A stretch of DNA of 64,000 bases from Diphasiastrum complanatum (lineage: Eukaryota; Streptophyta; Lycopodiopsida; Lycopodiales; Lycopodiaceae), in NCBI GenBank assembly GCA_029204225.1, contig CM055106.1, forward strand, positions 9,660,274-9,724,273, written 5' to 3'. Shown one piece after another: positions 34,540 through 45,640 of the stretch. Within the stretch, counting starts at the first letter, position 1. Each line of letters begins with the position of its first letter. The position numbers and the translations under genes were made by a program. Under the pieces are notes generated by a model. It ran no database searches and was not told the DNA's origin. It worked only from the letters and a program-made list of their open reading frames with translations.

Positions 34540-35640
34540 TCCCTCAATAATCAACATATCACTTGACCTGTAAGTCTATGCTATTCATGGAACATATCTC
34601 CATGATAGTATCAACAAGTACAAACTTTTTGCATAACTTGATCCAAGACAATTTTAGCTCTAAAAATTTCAAACTTTTTCTTGGAGTTTTCGTAAATATA
34701 TCAGCAAGTTGTAACCTCGTAGAACAATGTGTAAAACTTATCTCTTTAGATTGTAGCTTTTCATGCACAAAGTAATATTTCACTTCAATATGCCTTGTTC
34801 TTGTGTGAAAGACATGATTCTTTGCCAACTGTATTCCACTTTGGCTATCACAAAAAATAACAGTAGGATGTACCTACTTCATGCCAATCTCACTCAATAA
34901 CTTACACAACCAAACAGCTTCTTGAGTAGTATAACTTAGCGCTTCATACTCAGCTTCTATAGAAGAAAGAGACATAGTGTCCTGCTTCTTGCTAGACCAT
35001 GAAAAACAGCCACTACCAAAACTAAAATTATAGTTTATTTTCTATCATCTATACTTCCTGACCAATCAGCGTCAACATAGTCTTGCAACTTAGGTAAAGC
35101 ACTTTGTTTCTTATACACCAGGCCAAGGCTAGGTGGGCCCTTCACATCCCTCAAAATCCTCTTCGCTCTTTCCAATGACCCATAGTAGGTGATGACATAA
35201 ATTGACTAATCAAGCTCACAACATAGCAAATATCAGGACGCGTAGTCGTAAGATAAACTAAACTCCCAACTAGTTGACGAAATAATGTAGCATCAACTTG
35301 ACCACTATCATCAACACGAGATAGCTTCTTACCAGCTTTGCAAGGAATGATGGAAGGTTTGCACTTTGTCATGTGAAATCTCTCTAATATCTCGCATACG
35401 TACTTGCTTTGACACAGCCTGATATCATTGCCATTCTACCATATTTCGACTCCCAAGCAATAGTGCATAATATCTAAATATGTCATCTCAAATTGCTTAC
35501 ACAAGTTGGCTTTGATAGAATAAATGAGATTCTCATCATTGCCCATGATAATAATATCGTAAACATAAAGTACAATCAAGACAATGATATCTTCCATTAT
35601 AAGAACATAAATATTTGAATCTGAATTTGTCCTTACAAAC
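34540..35640 (-). pseudogene. Copia G reverse transcriptase end and RNase H
   Basis: Minus-strand frames start with the catalytic loop, which reads LYVYDIIIMG instead of YVDD (near 35560), so one catalytic Asp is lost. FEMTYLDIMHYCLGVEIW, GKKLSRVDDS, LVGSLVYLTTTRPDICYVV (35372-35151) and the RNase H end (HTRTRHIEVKYYFVHEKL, LQLADIFTK) follow. It is close to copia D in these blocks. Cut at 35640, where a fragment of opposite orientation begins. Confidence 0.85.
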
Positions 35641-36185
35641 TCATGAGAAAGGCTATTGGTCTTCCAAGATTACTTTCCAAGGATATCAAGCCTTGTGAGG
35701 CTTGTGCTATTGCAAAATCACATAGAAAGCCATATCAAAAGTCTTTTATTAAGACTTCTCATCATTTGGAATTAATTCACTTGGATGTTCATTTTTCTTC
35801 CTCAAAAAGTATTGGTGGTGTAACTTGTTTTGTCACTTTCATTGATGATTTTACAAGATATACTTGGTTGTACTTACTTTCTTTAAAAGCTATGGTATTT
35901 GATCACTTCCTAGTCTTCAAAGCTTATGTTGAGAAATAATTTTCTTTCAAAGTTAAAGATTTCAGATGTGATGGAGGAGGTGAATACATCTCCAACAAGT
36001 TCTATTATTATTGTGAGGCTGAAGGGATTAAGAGAGAGTTTTCTTGTGCTTATTCTCCATCTCAAATGGAGTTGTTGAAAGAAAAAATCGATCTCTATGT
36101 GAATGTGCTAAAGCAATCCAAGTTGAAGCTTCTTTGCCTATTGAATATTGGGGAGAAGCAATTAATTGTAAAATATTATATCAAC
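35641..36185 (+). pseudogene. Copia H integrase fragment
   Basis: Plus-strand frame with the pre-integrase zinc ligands (CEACAIAKSHRKPY), the first catalytic Asp (LIHLDVH), VTFIDDFTRYTWLYLL and the second catalytic Asp (FRCDGGGEY, near 35970). The third motif (GVxERKN) is frameshifted near 36070. Both ends are abrupt junctions with minus-strand copia pieces. Confidence 0.85.
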
Positions 36186-37250
36186 TTTTTGGAATTCAAC
36201 TTTGACTATTCCTACACCCTCAATAGTATGAGTCGAGTTGTCTCCAAGTTGCACAACTGTAGGATGGGTGTATGACTTATAGTCATGGAACCAGTGTCGA
36301 TGATGAGCATGTGTTGTGATGCACCTGAGTCCAAGTACCAAGAATCGATATCTTGTTGTTCTTCAACTTTGGTCAAGAAGGTAGCTTCATCTTCCTCCTA
36401 TTGCTGGATCGAGTGACTAGTAGAAGCAGCATTTGCTTGTTGTTAGAACTGTTGCTTCCTTTCATTGTTGTATTGCAGCATTCTGCAATCCTTGATAAGG
36501 TGATTAGTCCTCTTACAGTACTTACAGAATAGATTCTGTCTTGGCTGAAATGATGAAGACTCTGAAGTAGATGCTTCATTTGGTACAGGAGGCCGCTGCA
36601 TTTTGCTCTTCTTGTCAGGATAATCTAACTGTGTAGATCTCTTGGATCTGAACTTCTAATTTTTTGAATATAGAGCTTGAGGAGGATGCTGATCTTCTGA
36701 TCTCCTCTTGTAGGAGCAGCGAAATTACTCTAGATAGAGTGAGGTGCTCCTGGGTAGAAATTGCCATTACCCAATTTTTGTAGGCTTTAGGTAGACTCGA
36801 TAATAGGGTCATACGTGCATCAGAATCTTCTATGACTGAGCTAGTTGTAGTCATCTGCTCCATAAGATTTTTGAAATTGTTGAGGTGACTCGAAACACTA
36901 TCTGCGTCAGACATTCTAAGGGTGAAAAATTTCTTTCTCAGATGAAGCTTAAAAGTAACATCTCTGATGTCGTAGAGAGTTGCTAGGATGTCCCATGCAT
37001 CCTTAGTTGTCTGAGCAACATGTATGTGGCTGATTTGAATATTCTTGATGTTGAGGGTGATCATGGCAAATGCTTTGCCATCTCTCAGTCTCCACTTGGT
37101 GATGATGGCTACATCACCTTCTGGTTTGAGCTCTGTGTCATCAACGATGGCCCACAGTTCTTTGGCTAGAAGTATAACTTTCATCTTGAATTTCTAGAGA
37201 TGGTAGTTATCCCCATCGAGTTTGTCAATGAGAGATGATGGATCCATTCT
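36186..37250 (-). pseudogene. Copia I gag and protease start
   Basis: On the minus strand the gag starts MDPSSLIDKLDGDNYHL (about 37245), stop, KFKMKVILLAKELWAIVDD, then HVAQTTKDAWDIL and MTLLSSLPKAYKNWV. The zinc knuckle is CKYCKRTNHLIKDC (near 36515-36470). Protease DIDSWYLDSGASQHM (near 36350) keeps the DSG motif. A frameshift follows, and the piece ends at the junction with copia H. This gag differs clearly from those of families A, C and D. Confidence 0.8.
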
Positions 37251-37377
37251 GGTTGAACGAGATCGTTGGTAGAAACAACGATGGTCGGAATGCTGTTGAT
37301 TGCGTGTTTGCTAGAAAAATGTCTTGATACAAACAAGACTGATAATCCGTAGTAGAAATGTAGATTACTGAAATGCC

Positions 37378-37390
37378 TGCTCTGATACCA
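37378..37390 (-). promoter_or_regulatory. Primer-binding site, copia I
   Basis: Minus strand TGGTATCAGAGCA, canonical copia site, next to an LTR ending ..TTTTACGACA. Confidence 0.9.
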
Positions 37391-37850
37391 TGTCGTAAAA
37401 CCATGGGCGTCAGCGGCATTGGAAGCTCGAGGCTTAGAGCGTAGGCGTGTAGGAACGAAAACGCAACAGTTAGTAGTAGAAATATTCAAGTAGAAGAATT
37501 CATACAGATTGCGCAAATGAATGATGCAGTAGTGAGACTAAAATTGCACTTTGATAAATATCAACAGTGAGTACAATGGCTTGAAATAATTACTTCAGCT
37601 TGTTGAGCGTGATAACGTTGTCTACAGATAACTCTGATTGAAAGAGAATTTCAATTAACACTTACATAGCTTGATTCAGCTAATATATATATACTTACAA
37701 GTGTCGAGAGAAAAATATCTTTATGTCTTGACTGTCATTTACTCCATTTTTGCATCTGTACAAAGTTGGTAACCGTTCTTCGAATATTTGTTTCTCTAGC
37801 TATTTTAGGGTTGATGATAAGTTGGCAACGTCGGTCTGCCAATGTAGCAA
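37391..37850 (-). mobile_element. 5' LTR of copia I (outer border uncertain)
   Basis: Adjoins the PBS. It contains a TATATATATA element (37682-37692), a plausible TATA box for minus-strand transcription. The outer end is placed near 37850 where the minisatellite begins. Confidence 0.5.
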
Positions 37851-37859
37851 AAACGGAAA

Positions 37860-38370
37860 AACCCGAAAAACCCAAAAAACTCGAAGGTGCCATTTAGACT
37901 GAAGATATGCAAACCTTGAAGGTGCCCTTAGCCTTAAGGTATGTAAGTCACGAAGGCGCCCTTAGATTTAAGGCAGCAAAGAAGGCGAAAATGTCGAAAA
38001 GGGCCTTAGACTAAAGGCAGCGAAGAAGGCAAAGGTGCCTTAGACTAAAGACAGCAAAAACATAAGGTGCCTTAGACTTAAGACTGCGAAAAAGATGAAA
38101 AAGCCGAAAAAGGGCGTTAGACTAAAGGCAGCAAAGAAGGCGAAGGTGCCTTAGACTAAAGGCAGCAGAAACAGAAGATGCCGGAGATTTAAGACAACGA
38201 AAAACGTGAAAAGTCGAAGGTGCCTTAAAATGGTTTCTAAGGCATTTTGGCCACTTTGTCGCATTTTTCATGAAGGGACAAAAAAGGCAAAAAAGACGAA
38301 GGTGCCTTAAGAATGGTTTCTAAGGCATTCTGGCCACTTGGCCAGTGTCTCGCATTTTTTGCTAAGGTTC
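37860..38370. repeat. Palindrome-bearing minisatellite (GGTGCCTTAGACTAAAGGC)
   Basis: Degenerate units of about 34-40 bp built from GAAGGTGCCTTAGACTAAAG and GCAGCAAAGAAGGC. Each unit holds a near-palindrome, GCCTTAGACTAAAGGC. The right part has two 82-bp units (starts at 38216 and 38298) with GGTTTCTAAGGCATT and TGGCCACTT. Not coding in any frame. Confidence 0.9.
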
Positions 38371-38540
38371 GAAAAAGGTTTAAGTTGTCTAAAAATGTTT
38401 AAGGCAAAAAGAATCTTTTAAAGAAGGGAAAAAATGTGAAGGTCCAAAAACATGTAGTCGGCTTTCGGTTTTTCAGGATGCTCATTACTTGAACGATTTC
38501 TTTAAGACTGAGCATAAAAAATCTAACACCAGGAAGGTAG
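38371..38540. other. Short stretch between two repeat tracts
   Basis: AT-rich; nothing recognised. Confidence 0.4.
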
Positions 38541-40150
38541 AAAGTACCTGCAGGTAGTACCAAAGCATCATATATAGGTAGTAGCAAAGTACCAAAGCAT
38601 CTTATAGTACTAAAGTACTAAACATGCAGGAATAAAAGAACCTTAATGGGTAGTCTGGAAGATCAAAATTGTTACACGATAGATTCAAATGGTACCGATT
38701 GTTGGTACTCAAAAGTTTTAGAAACATGTAAACATTACAAAAATAGTACAAATCTTGTAAAATTGGTAGTAACTAAAGCTTCGATTCCACCAATTGGTAA
38801 ACAACACTAAAATAGTATCGAAAAGACCACAAAGGATTGTATGCAAACTGCGAACAAATAAATATAAAGAAAAAAGTAGCTAATTTAATAGTTTTATGCG
38901 TAAAATATGGTCACGAGAAGTATAAATAGTATCTATTTGATAGATTTTAAAATAAAAATAAGACACTTACTAAAAAAGAAAATTAATTTGGTAGTCAGGA
39001 GGATCAAGAATGGTACACGATAAGTTATTGTAGTACCATTCCTTTGTATTCAAGAGTTTTACCAACACAAAAATAGTACCAAAGTAGTACAAAATTTATA
39101 AAATTAGTACCCAACACTAGTGCAGTTCAATATAGTGTTGGTTCACTCGAAACTTCTTAATTTCATTGACCTAGTTGTGCCAAAGAGACTAATTTAGGCA
39201 ATTTGAACTTCTATAAGTAGCTTACGTAGAAAGGAAATGCCTAAAAAGAGGCTTTTTTTTTTTTATGGTTACAAATACATGAACTTCAAAATGAAATTCA
39301 CCTATTGGGCCCCTTCAATAGCATTTCATATGAAAAAGCATTATATATAGGTAGTACCAAAGTACCAAAGTACTAAACATGCAGGAATAAAAGAACCTTT
39401 ATTGGTAGTTTGGAGGATCAAAATGGTTACACGATAGGTTCAAATAGTACCAATCTTTGGTACTCAAAAGTTTCAAGAACACGTAAACATTACAAAAATA
39501 GTACAAATCTTGTAAAATTGGTAGTAACCAAAGCTTAGATTCCACCAATTGGTAAACAACACTAAAATAGTACCAAAAAGACAAACACAAATAAATATAA
39601 AGAAAAAAGTAACCAATTTAATAGTTTTATGCATAAAATATGGTCACGAGAAGTCTAAATAGTATCTATTTTGTAGATTTTAAAATAAAAATGAGACACT
39701 TACTATAAAAGAACCTAATCTGGTAGTCAGGAGGATCAAAATTGGTACACGATAAGTTATTGTAGTACCATTCTTTTGTATTCAAGAGTTTTACCAACAC
39801 AAAAATAGTACCAAAATAGTACAAAATTTGTAAAATTAGTACCGGACACTGGTGCGGTTCAATATAGTGTTGGTTCACTCGAAACTTCTTAAAGATTCCT
39901 TCTACATTAAAGTCATTGTTAACATCTTGAAAGTGAATTTGAGAAGTATTCTCATTACCATGGATCTATATTCAAAAAGTCTTATCGTGTTATAGGTAGA
40001 AAGTACCTGCAAGTAGTACCAAAGTATCATATATAGGTAGTACCAAAGTATCATACACAGGTAGAATCAGGTTGGTAGAAAGTACTTGCAGGTAGTACCA
40101 AAGCATTATATATAGGTAGTACCAAAGTACCAAAGCATCTTATAGTACCA
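38540..40150. repeat. GGTAGTACCAAAG-rich repeat tract with a 755-bp duplication
   Basis: The motif (G)GTAGTACCAAAG recurs throughout. A block beginning GGAATAAAAGAACCT at 38629 is repeated at 39384, 755 bp later, and homology continues for about 530 bp to ACTCGAAACTTCTTAA in both copies. A third, shorter part (39995-40150) repeats the AGGTAGAAAGTACCTGCAGG lead-in twice. Paired AGTACCAA..TTGGTACT sequences form small inverted repeats. No coding potential. It could be a satellite-like region or the inside of an unknown non-coding element. Confidence 0.9.
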
Positions 40151-40155
40151 AGAAG

Positions 40156-40638
40156 TTTCCATAGACATCAACCTTTGATGAGGCAAAGGACCACAAAGAG
40201 TGACAAAGGGCAATGGAAGAGGAGATGGAGTCTATCCACAGGCATGCTACATAGGAGTTGGTTGACTTACCACTTGGGAAGAAATCCATTGACAACAAAT
40301 GGATGTTTAGAACAAAGTTTCATGCGGATGGCATGATAGCAAAGCATAAGGCACGTCTAGTAGTGAAGGGTTATGAGCAAAGCAAAGGAATTGACTACGA
40401 AAAGACATTTGCTCCTGTGGCTAAGTGGACTACGCTATGTCTTATCATGGCCTTAGCATCTCATTTTGGGTGGAAGATCCATCAAATGGATGTGAAATCC
40501 ACATTTTTGAATGGTAACTTGGAGGAGGAACTGTACATGGTCCAACCACAAGGATTCATTGTGAAGGGGCAAGATCAAAAGATATGCAAACTACACAAAG
40601 CACTCTATGGCCTCAAGCAAGCGCCACGCACATTCCTG
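40156..40638 (+). pseudogene. Copia J reverse transcriptase fragment
   Basis: Plus-strand frame with DEAKDHKE..MEEEMESI, ELVDLPLGKKSIDNKWMFRT, YEKTFAPVAKW, HQMDVKSTFLNGNLEEEL and KALYGLKQAPRTF. It is close to copia D/G. It stops abruptly at about 40638 where minus-strand copia F sequence begins; the YVDD motif is absent. Confidence 0.85.
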
Positions 40639-41956
40639 ATCATAGAAAGCATAGACTTATAGTCAGGATGCCCCAACCTTCTATGCCATAACTCCTCCTT
40701 AGACATAAGAGCAATTTCACAAAAGTTTCCATTCTCATAAGAATTCAACTTGAAAATTCCACCATATCTAGATCCATTCGCTAGGATCTCATCATCTTTC
40801 TTGATAAAGCAAGTATTGGAACTGAATTTTACATCACAACCACAATCAAGCAACTTTCCAACACTTATCAAGTTCTTTGTAAGCTTAGGAACAAAAAGAA
40901 CATTAGAAAGTGATAGAACTTTAGAAGAAGCAAGTTTCAATGGAATGTTGCAAATTCAATAGAGCATTCATGATCATTTGCAATATAAATAGATCTTTTC
41001 AGTCCTTTATACAGTACAATAGAGTCAAAAAACTCCTTTGAACAACACATATATAAAGAGGCTCCACTATAGATGTACCAAGCTCCATCTTTCTTGAAGG
41101 GTGTTGAAGAAAAGTTTCCATCACTTGCAATAAAGTCTTCTTATTTCTCATAAGAGAGATTTGCTTGTTTGAGTTGATTTTTCTTTTTGAAACAATTAGA
41201 GGCATAGTGTCTCTTCTTGCCACAAAAGAAACACTTGACTTTCTTCTTCTTGGTCTTTGAAGTAGAAGGATGAGATGCGTCATCCTCTTCACCATCTTTG
41301 TCTCTGTCCTTGGCTTTGTCTTTGTTGAAAACTGAAAACTGGTTCTTGCTCCTCCCTTTATGCTTGTCCTTGACAAAGAGAGCTTTGTCACTTCCAATAT
41401 GCTCGAGTTTGTTCATCCTAGAAAGTTTGTAGTTTTGCTTTGCTTCTTCAGATATGAGAATCCCTTGAAGAGTTTCCAAATTGGGCAACTCCTCCTTTAT
41501 GACAAAGGATTGAAAAAAATTTTCATAGTCTTCTTTTAAGCCATTAAGAATGACTTATACAAGCTCATCTTGATTGATTGTGACACCAGCACAAGCAAGC
41601 TCCCTATGAAGATCTTTTACTCTCAGAACATAATTTGATGCACTCTCCTCACTTCTTTGAAAACTTTGAAAAATCTGATTTCTTAAAGTGAGTATTCTAG
41701 AAGTGTTCTTAGCTTCATAGATGGACTTAAGTGCATCCCAAGCTTCTTTAGCAATGGTGCAAGATCCTTTTTCTCTCAGAATCTCATTAGAGACATTCAT
41801 TTTAATGAAATGTAGAGTCATTCTAGCTCTTTTTCTATACTTTGGTATTTCAAGTTGTTCTTGAGGCTCCTCCTCAATACCAAGTACTATGTCCATAACA
41901 TCCTGGAGTATTAGAACTGACTCTATCCTAACCTTCCATATTACTAAGTCTTTCAC
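40639..41956 (-). pseudogene. Copia F gag, protease and pre-integrase (family C relative)
   Basis: On the minus strand: gag from 41956 (VIWKVRIESVLILQDVMDIV), AKEAWDALKSIYEAKNTSRI, a stop near 41555, ELPNLETLQGILISEE, zinc knuckle CFFCGKKRHYASNC (near 41220-41180). Protease reads WYIYSGASLYM (near 41075), so the catalytic Asp and the following His are both replaced by Tyr. Pre-integrase ELWHRRLGHPDYKSM ends near 40660. The gag N-terminus (about 25 residues) is missing, replaced by foreign DNA at 41957. Confidence 0.85.
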
Positions 41957-42270
41957 TTGGTTCTAAATGATATCCTCCTACAAGTGCCATATTGTGAAGA
42001 CTTCTTGTTATTGGACAATTATATGTTTGAGCTTGTTTTAATCAGACTTGATGTTGCTACTCTCTTTCACTATAGGTATTTTCAAGGGTGTACTACCTTT
42101 CTATGTGAAAAACTTGCAACTACATTTGAGGTAGATCTCAAATATTCCACAAAACAAGGTAATCTAGATCAGTCTCTCAAAAAATGGATTGAGAAACATA
42201 TACAAGTTTGGATTCTACTTTTGGAACATGTTAGATGCTCCAAAAGAAAACACTAATGATTCACAGAAAG
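41957..42270. other. Foreign 0.3-kb piece replacing the copia F gag start
   Basis: Between the truncated gag and the leader, which resumes near 42280. A plus-strand open stretch of 99 residues (41957-42256) fills it, with no motif that I recognise. It is either an insertion-deletion filler or a host fragment. Confidence 0.4.
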
Positions 42271-42749
42271 GCTCAAAGGTGTTCAATAACATCAAATTTT
42301 GTCTTGATCTTTAGTTTCTTGTGTTGGATACTCAAAACAATGGACTAAGAATCAAGCAAGATTGAATCAAATCAAAAAGTGGTCACTCGGATTTTGGACC
42401 TCTCCCTACCCTCTTTAAGAGCTTATAACTCTTGATAGACACACCAGATTGATTTGCGATCAATTGCAATCGAAAGTACACTTCATAAGCTTTCCATCAA
42501 GCTATAAGATCAATATCTTTGGACCAAATATCAAAGAACTAAAGAGGTCTTAAAATCTCTGATTTTCACACGTGCAGAATTGCAAAATTCCGTACGATGT
42601 CAATTTTGATATGAAAATTCAGTTTCGATAATCTTTGATCCAAACACTTTTCAAGAAAAGGTAAAGAAAAGTGATTAACTACTTTTTTGCTTGAATTAGT
42701 CTCATAAATTTTTGAACAATTAGAGATAATAGCATGCAAAGCTTAATTT
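42271..42749 (-). other. Copia F leader
   Basis: Its reverse complement aligns with the family C leader at 28.6-28.92 kb, for instance AGCTTGATGGAAAGCTTATG with AGCTTGCTGGAAAGCTAGAA, and GAGTTATAAGCTCTTAAA(G)GAGGGTAGGGAG in both. A CACACGTG motif lies at about 42574-42581. Confidence 0.7.
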
Positions 42750-42762
42750 GGCTCTGATACCA
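42750..42762 (-). promoter_or_regulatory. Primer-binding site, copia F
   Basis: Minus strand TGGTATCAGAGCC. The LTR end next to it is ..TTTTGTCT, so the usual CA end appears as CT. Confidence 0.9.
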
Positions 42763-43140
42763 AGACAAAATTTCTAGCAAGTTCACACATGTGGGAAATG
42801 ATCCTAAAAGTGAATGATCTTATTAAGCTTTATAATTAGCACAGAAACTAATTCTAGATTGAATATCAAGATCTAGTACAGAATTTAGGTTTAATCACAA
42901 TCTAGCAAGCTAAGAATCAAAGAATGATAGCTTTGATTAACAAGAGAGAAAAAGTACAAGAATTTAATGCATGAGCATAAGCCTCAACTCAAGTTAGAGA
43001 GAGAAAGAGAGAGCAGTATTCAAGCAAATGATAGTGTAGATCCAAAATGGCATGGAAAAGCTTCAAAGCTTGGTTCTTCATCAAAGATTATGAGATTGTC
43101 TACACATATTTATGGAGTTTGAGGTAGCTCGAGGTAGAAC
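42763..43140 (-). mobile_element. 5' LTR fragment of copia F
   Basis: Inner part of the LTR with TTCACACATGTGG near the PBS end and AGAGAGAGAAAGAGAGAG (42993-43011). It is cut by copia B, whose LTR begins at 43141. Confidence 0.65.
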
Positions 43141-44327
43141 TGTTGATTTTGTCACTTCCAACTTGGTTAATGTAGCATGTTAATCTTAAGATCTATGTTC
43201 ATAGTGATATCTCACACATGTGGAGCCTGTTCCCACGTGTAAAATAATATACGTAAGTCACTTTTATTAAGTTAGATTGATTTTAGCTTTATCTACGCAA
43301 GTGTGAAATTGACCTTTGAGAAGAATCTTGAAATTGGTCATTTTGGTCAAACTTTATGTAAATAGATTGCACTTCCATGTGAATGAGTTATTACTCACAC
43401 ATGTCAAGTTGCCATTCACACATGTGGATAAGCTTGTAGGTGTGGACCATTTCACATTGTAAAGATAATTTATTCTTTGTATTATGAACTTGATAATTAA
43501 AACAAATCTATTGTTCATCTAGTGTTTCATGCAAGCAGGTTGAAATTAAATTTATATAAAAATGATACAGTTGAATCTGATGAAAATCTCACCCATTTAG
43601 AAAAAATTTCACTCAGTGTACTTTGGAACTACAGAACGTACTCAGAACCAAAAATAAATATTGATCTCCAAGTATTTGATTTGGGTGACAGAGTCAAAAT
43701 GAGGATGATTCGTGGGAAAGGAGTTAAAAGCATAAAGAAGAATTTCACTAAGTTTCATTTCTGAAGGAAAAAAGAATGTTATGTCCACGATTTGTACTAA
43801 GGATTGAGAACAATCCTTTATATTAGATCCTATTTTATAGGGAATATCCCTATTTTTGTGGAGACTAGCTGTTGGTTTCTAATTCAAGTGAGAAAGTCAA
43901 CTTTGGATAAGGATCATATTTGACTCCTATTGGTGGATCTAGATGACAAGGCACTCTTCACACGTGTGCTTGATGTACTTGATCTATAAAGAGATCAACC
44001 AACTCAATGAGAAGTTAATGTGACATTGGCAGATTATAGTCTTGGTTGTGTTTTTCACATTTGTCTTGAGTTTTATGATTGGAATGCATTTGTAAGCTAA
44101 TGTACTTTACTCTCTGTAAACAGGCCGTACTGGTACTGTCCTCCACATGTGTGAGGCCGCCCATATTTTTGATCATTTGATCCATTGCTCTTACTTAAAT
44201 CATAGTGTAAAGCATCTAGATCAAAATCTCACCCCTAGAACTTGGTAGATTTTTGGATTAAGCAATCAATAACTCTTAATGATTGATAAGTACAGTCATA
44301 TTTGTCCTTTTTCTCTGAAAATTGACA
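43141..44327 (+). mobile_element. Copia B 5' LTR, with a ~380-bp insertion
   Basis: Starts TGTTGATTTTGTCACTTCC and ends AAATTGACA next to the PBS. Positions 43141-43442 and 43823-44040 match the 3' LTR at 46329-46632 and 46655-46885. The stretch 43443-43822 has no counterpart in the 3' LTR. A TATA-like CTATAAAGAGATC lies at 43984-43996. CACACATGTGGA, CCCACGTGTAA, CTCACACATGT and CTTCACACGTGTG motifs are spread along it. Confidence 0.9.
43443..43822 (+). other. Insertion in the copia B 5' LTR, possibly gypsy integrase tail
   Basis: The inserted DNA has an 80-residue plus-strand open stretch beginning FHASRLKLNLYKND. A VFHVSxLKxY block at this place is typical of the C-terminal end of chromovirus-type Ty3/gypsy integrase, so this may be a scrap of one. 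The rest does not show a clear chromodomain. No target duplication is evident. Confidence 0.3.
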
Positions 44328-44340
44328 TGGTATCAAAGCC
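44328..44340 (+). promoter_or_regulatory. Primer-binding site, copia B
   Basis: TGGTATCAAAGCC, one mismatch from canonical, abutting the LTR end. Confidence 0.9.
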
Positions 44341-44898
44341 AAGTCTAAGAGTGATCTAAATGATTAATAGTTCTTGTAAAATCATAGACAATGTGTTGTT
44401 TTTAAGTTGTACTTGAGAGGACGAGTTCAAGGAGAGAGGTATCATCATTATTTTTGGTCAAGATCAATTTGTGGGATGCTGAAGTACTTTTCACATGTGT
44501 GAAACCGTACATCAACCTTCAAATTAACTTCTTTTAGTGTTTTTGACCCAAAAATATGCATATTAGTCCAAAATTCAAGGTTTTTGGTGCATTGTCTAGA
44601 TCTAGATTCAATCTATTGAATGCTAATGATCAAATAGTGATTTGAGTCATTGAGGCAATTCATTTTGAAGAATTAGATCAGATATACAAGGTTGATTTGT
44701 TCAGTTTTTATGTGTGTGTGAAATTTCAAGCAAAATAGTGCTAGAATCAATCTTTTGAAGGAGTGATTTGCTAGGATTTTTGAGTAGATCTATTTTACCA
44801 TCATCCAAGTTGAGCTAGGTTGATTGGGATGAGAATAGAAGCTTCTTAAAGCTAGAAGTATCAAGAGATCTTTTTGATCTCATAGGCAATCATTCATA

Positions 44899-45640
44899 AT
44901 GTCATCCATTGGTGGTTTTTTGTTAGAATCTAGGGAGAGGCTAACTTCCACAAACTATTCCATTTGGAAAGTGAGGATGGAATCACTATTTGTGATCCAT
45001 GACCTCTATGATATTGTTCTTGGAGTTGAGAAAGAACCTCAAGGAGGTCAAGAACAAGTAAAATACAAGAAGAGGGCAAGACTAGCACTTCATTGTTTGA
45101 AAATGAATGTTAGTAATGATCTTCTTGTTGTGGGTGCATTTTGTACGACCACTTCAAGAGTGCTTCTGCTAAAGAATCAGATCTTGCAAAGTATGAGAGG
45201 AAGTGGTGAAAGAGCACAAGAATATGTGCTTAGAATTAAGTCACTCAACAAGGAGCTAGCTTTCATAGGTGACAAAATTCATGACAATGAGCTTGTTAAA
45301 ATCATCCTTAATGGTCTTGGAGATGAGTTCTCCAATTTAGTTCAGAATTTTGCCATTCAAGACATTTTTACCATCCATTAACAAGTTGCATAGTGTGCTT
45401 GTAGCCGAGGATAGTAGAATGCAATATGTGAGGAAGAGGATTGGTTCCTTGAACTTACATGATGATGATGAGAATGAAAACTTCTCAATCAAAGGCAAAA
45501 AGAAGACTATAACAACCATTAAAGACCAAGTCAAGTGTGCCAAGGTGGAGGATGGAACACCAAGTTCAAATGATACTTATGTGCATGGGAGGACAACATA
45601 TGATCTTGATGTCAAAGATCTTGCAAGTTTTGAGGAGGAG
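44899..45640 (+). pseudogene. Copia B gag
   Basis: ATG at 44899 begins MSSIGGFLLESRERLTSTNY, then WKVRMESLF, RARLALHCLKMNVSNDLL, LKNQILQSMRG and NELVKIILNGLGDEFSNL. A frame change occurs at about 45360-45380, with continuation LHSVLVAEDSRMQYVRKRIG. The AKEAWDAL block is deleted and the zinc knuckle is missing. About 560 bp of leader separates it from the PBS. Confidence 0.8.

Noticed and set aside
37860-40150. CRISPR-like array
   Set aside because: Units are degenerate, lack regular spacers, and the sequence is eukaryotic.
43443-43822. Chromodomain gypsy integrase as a firm call
   Set aside because: Only a short FHASRLK block fits; the rest does not show chromodomain residues, so it is kept as low confidence.
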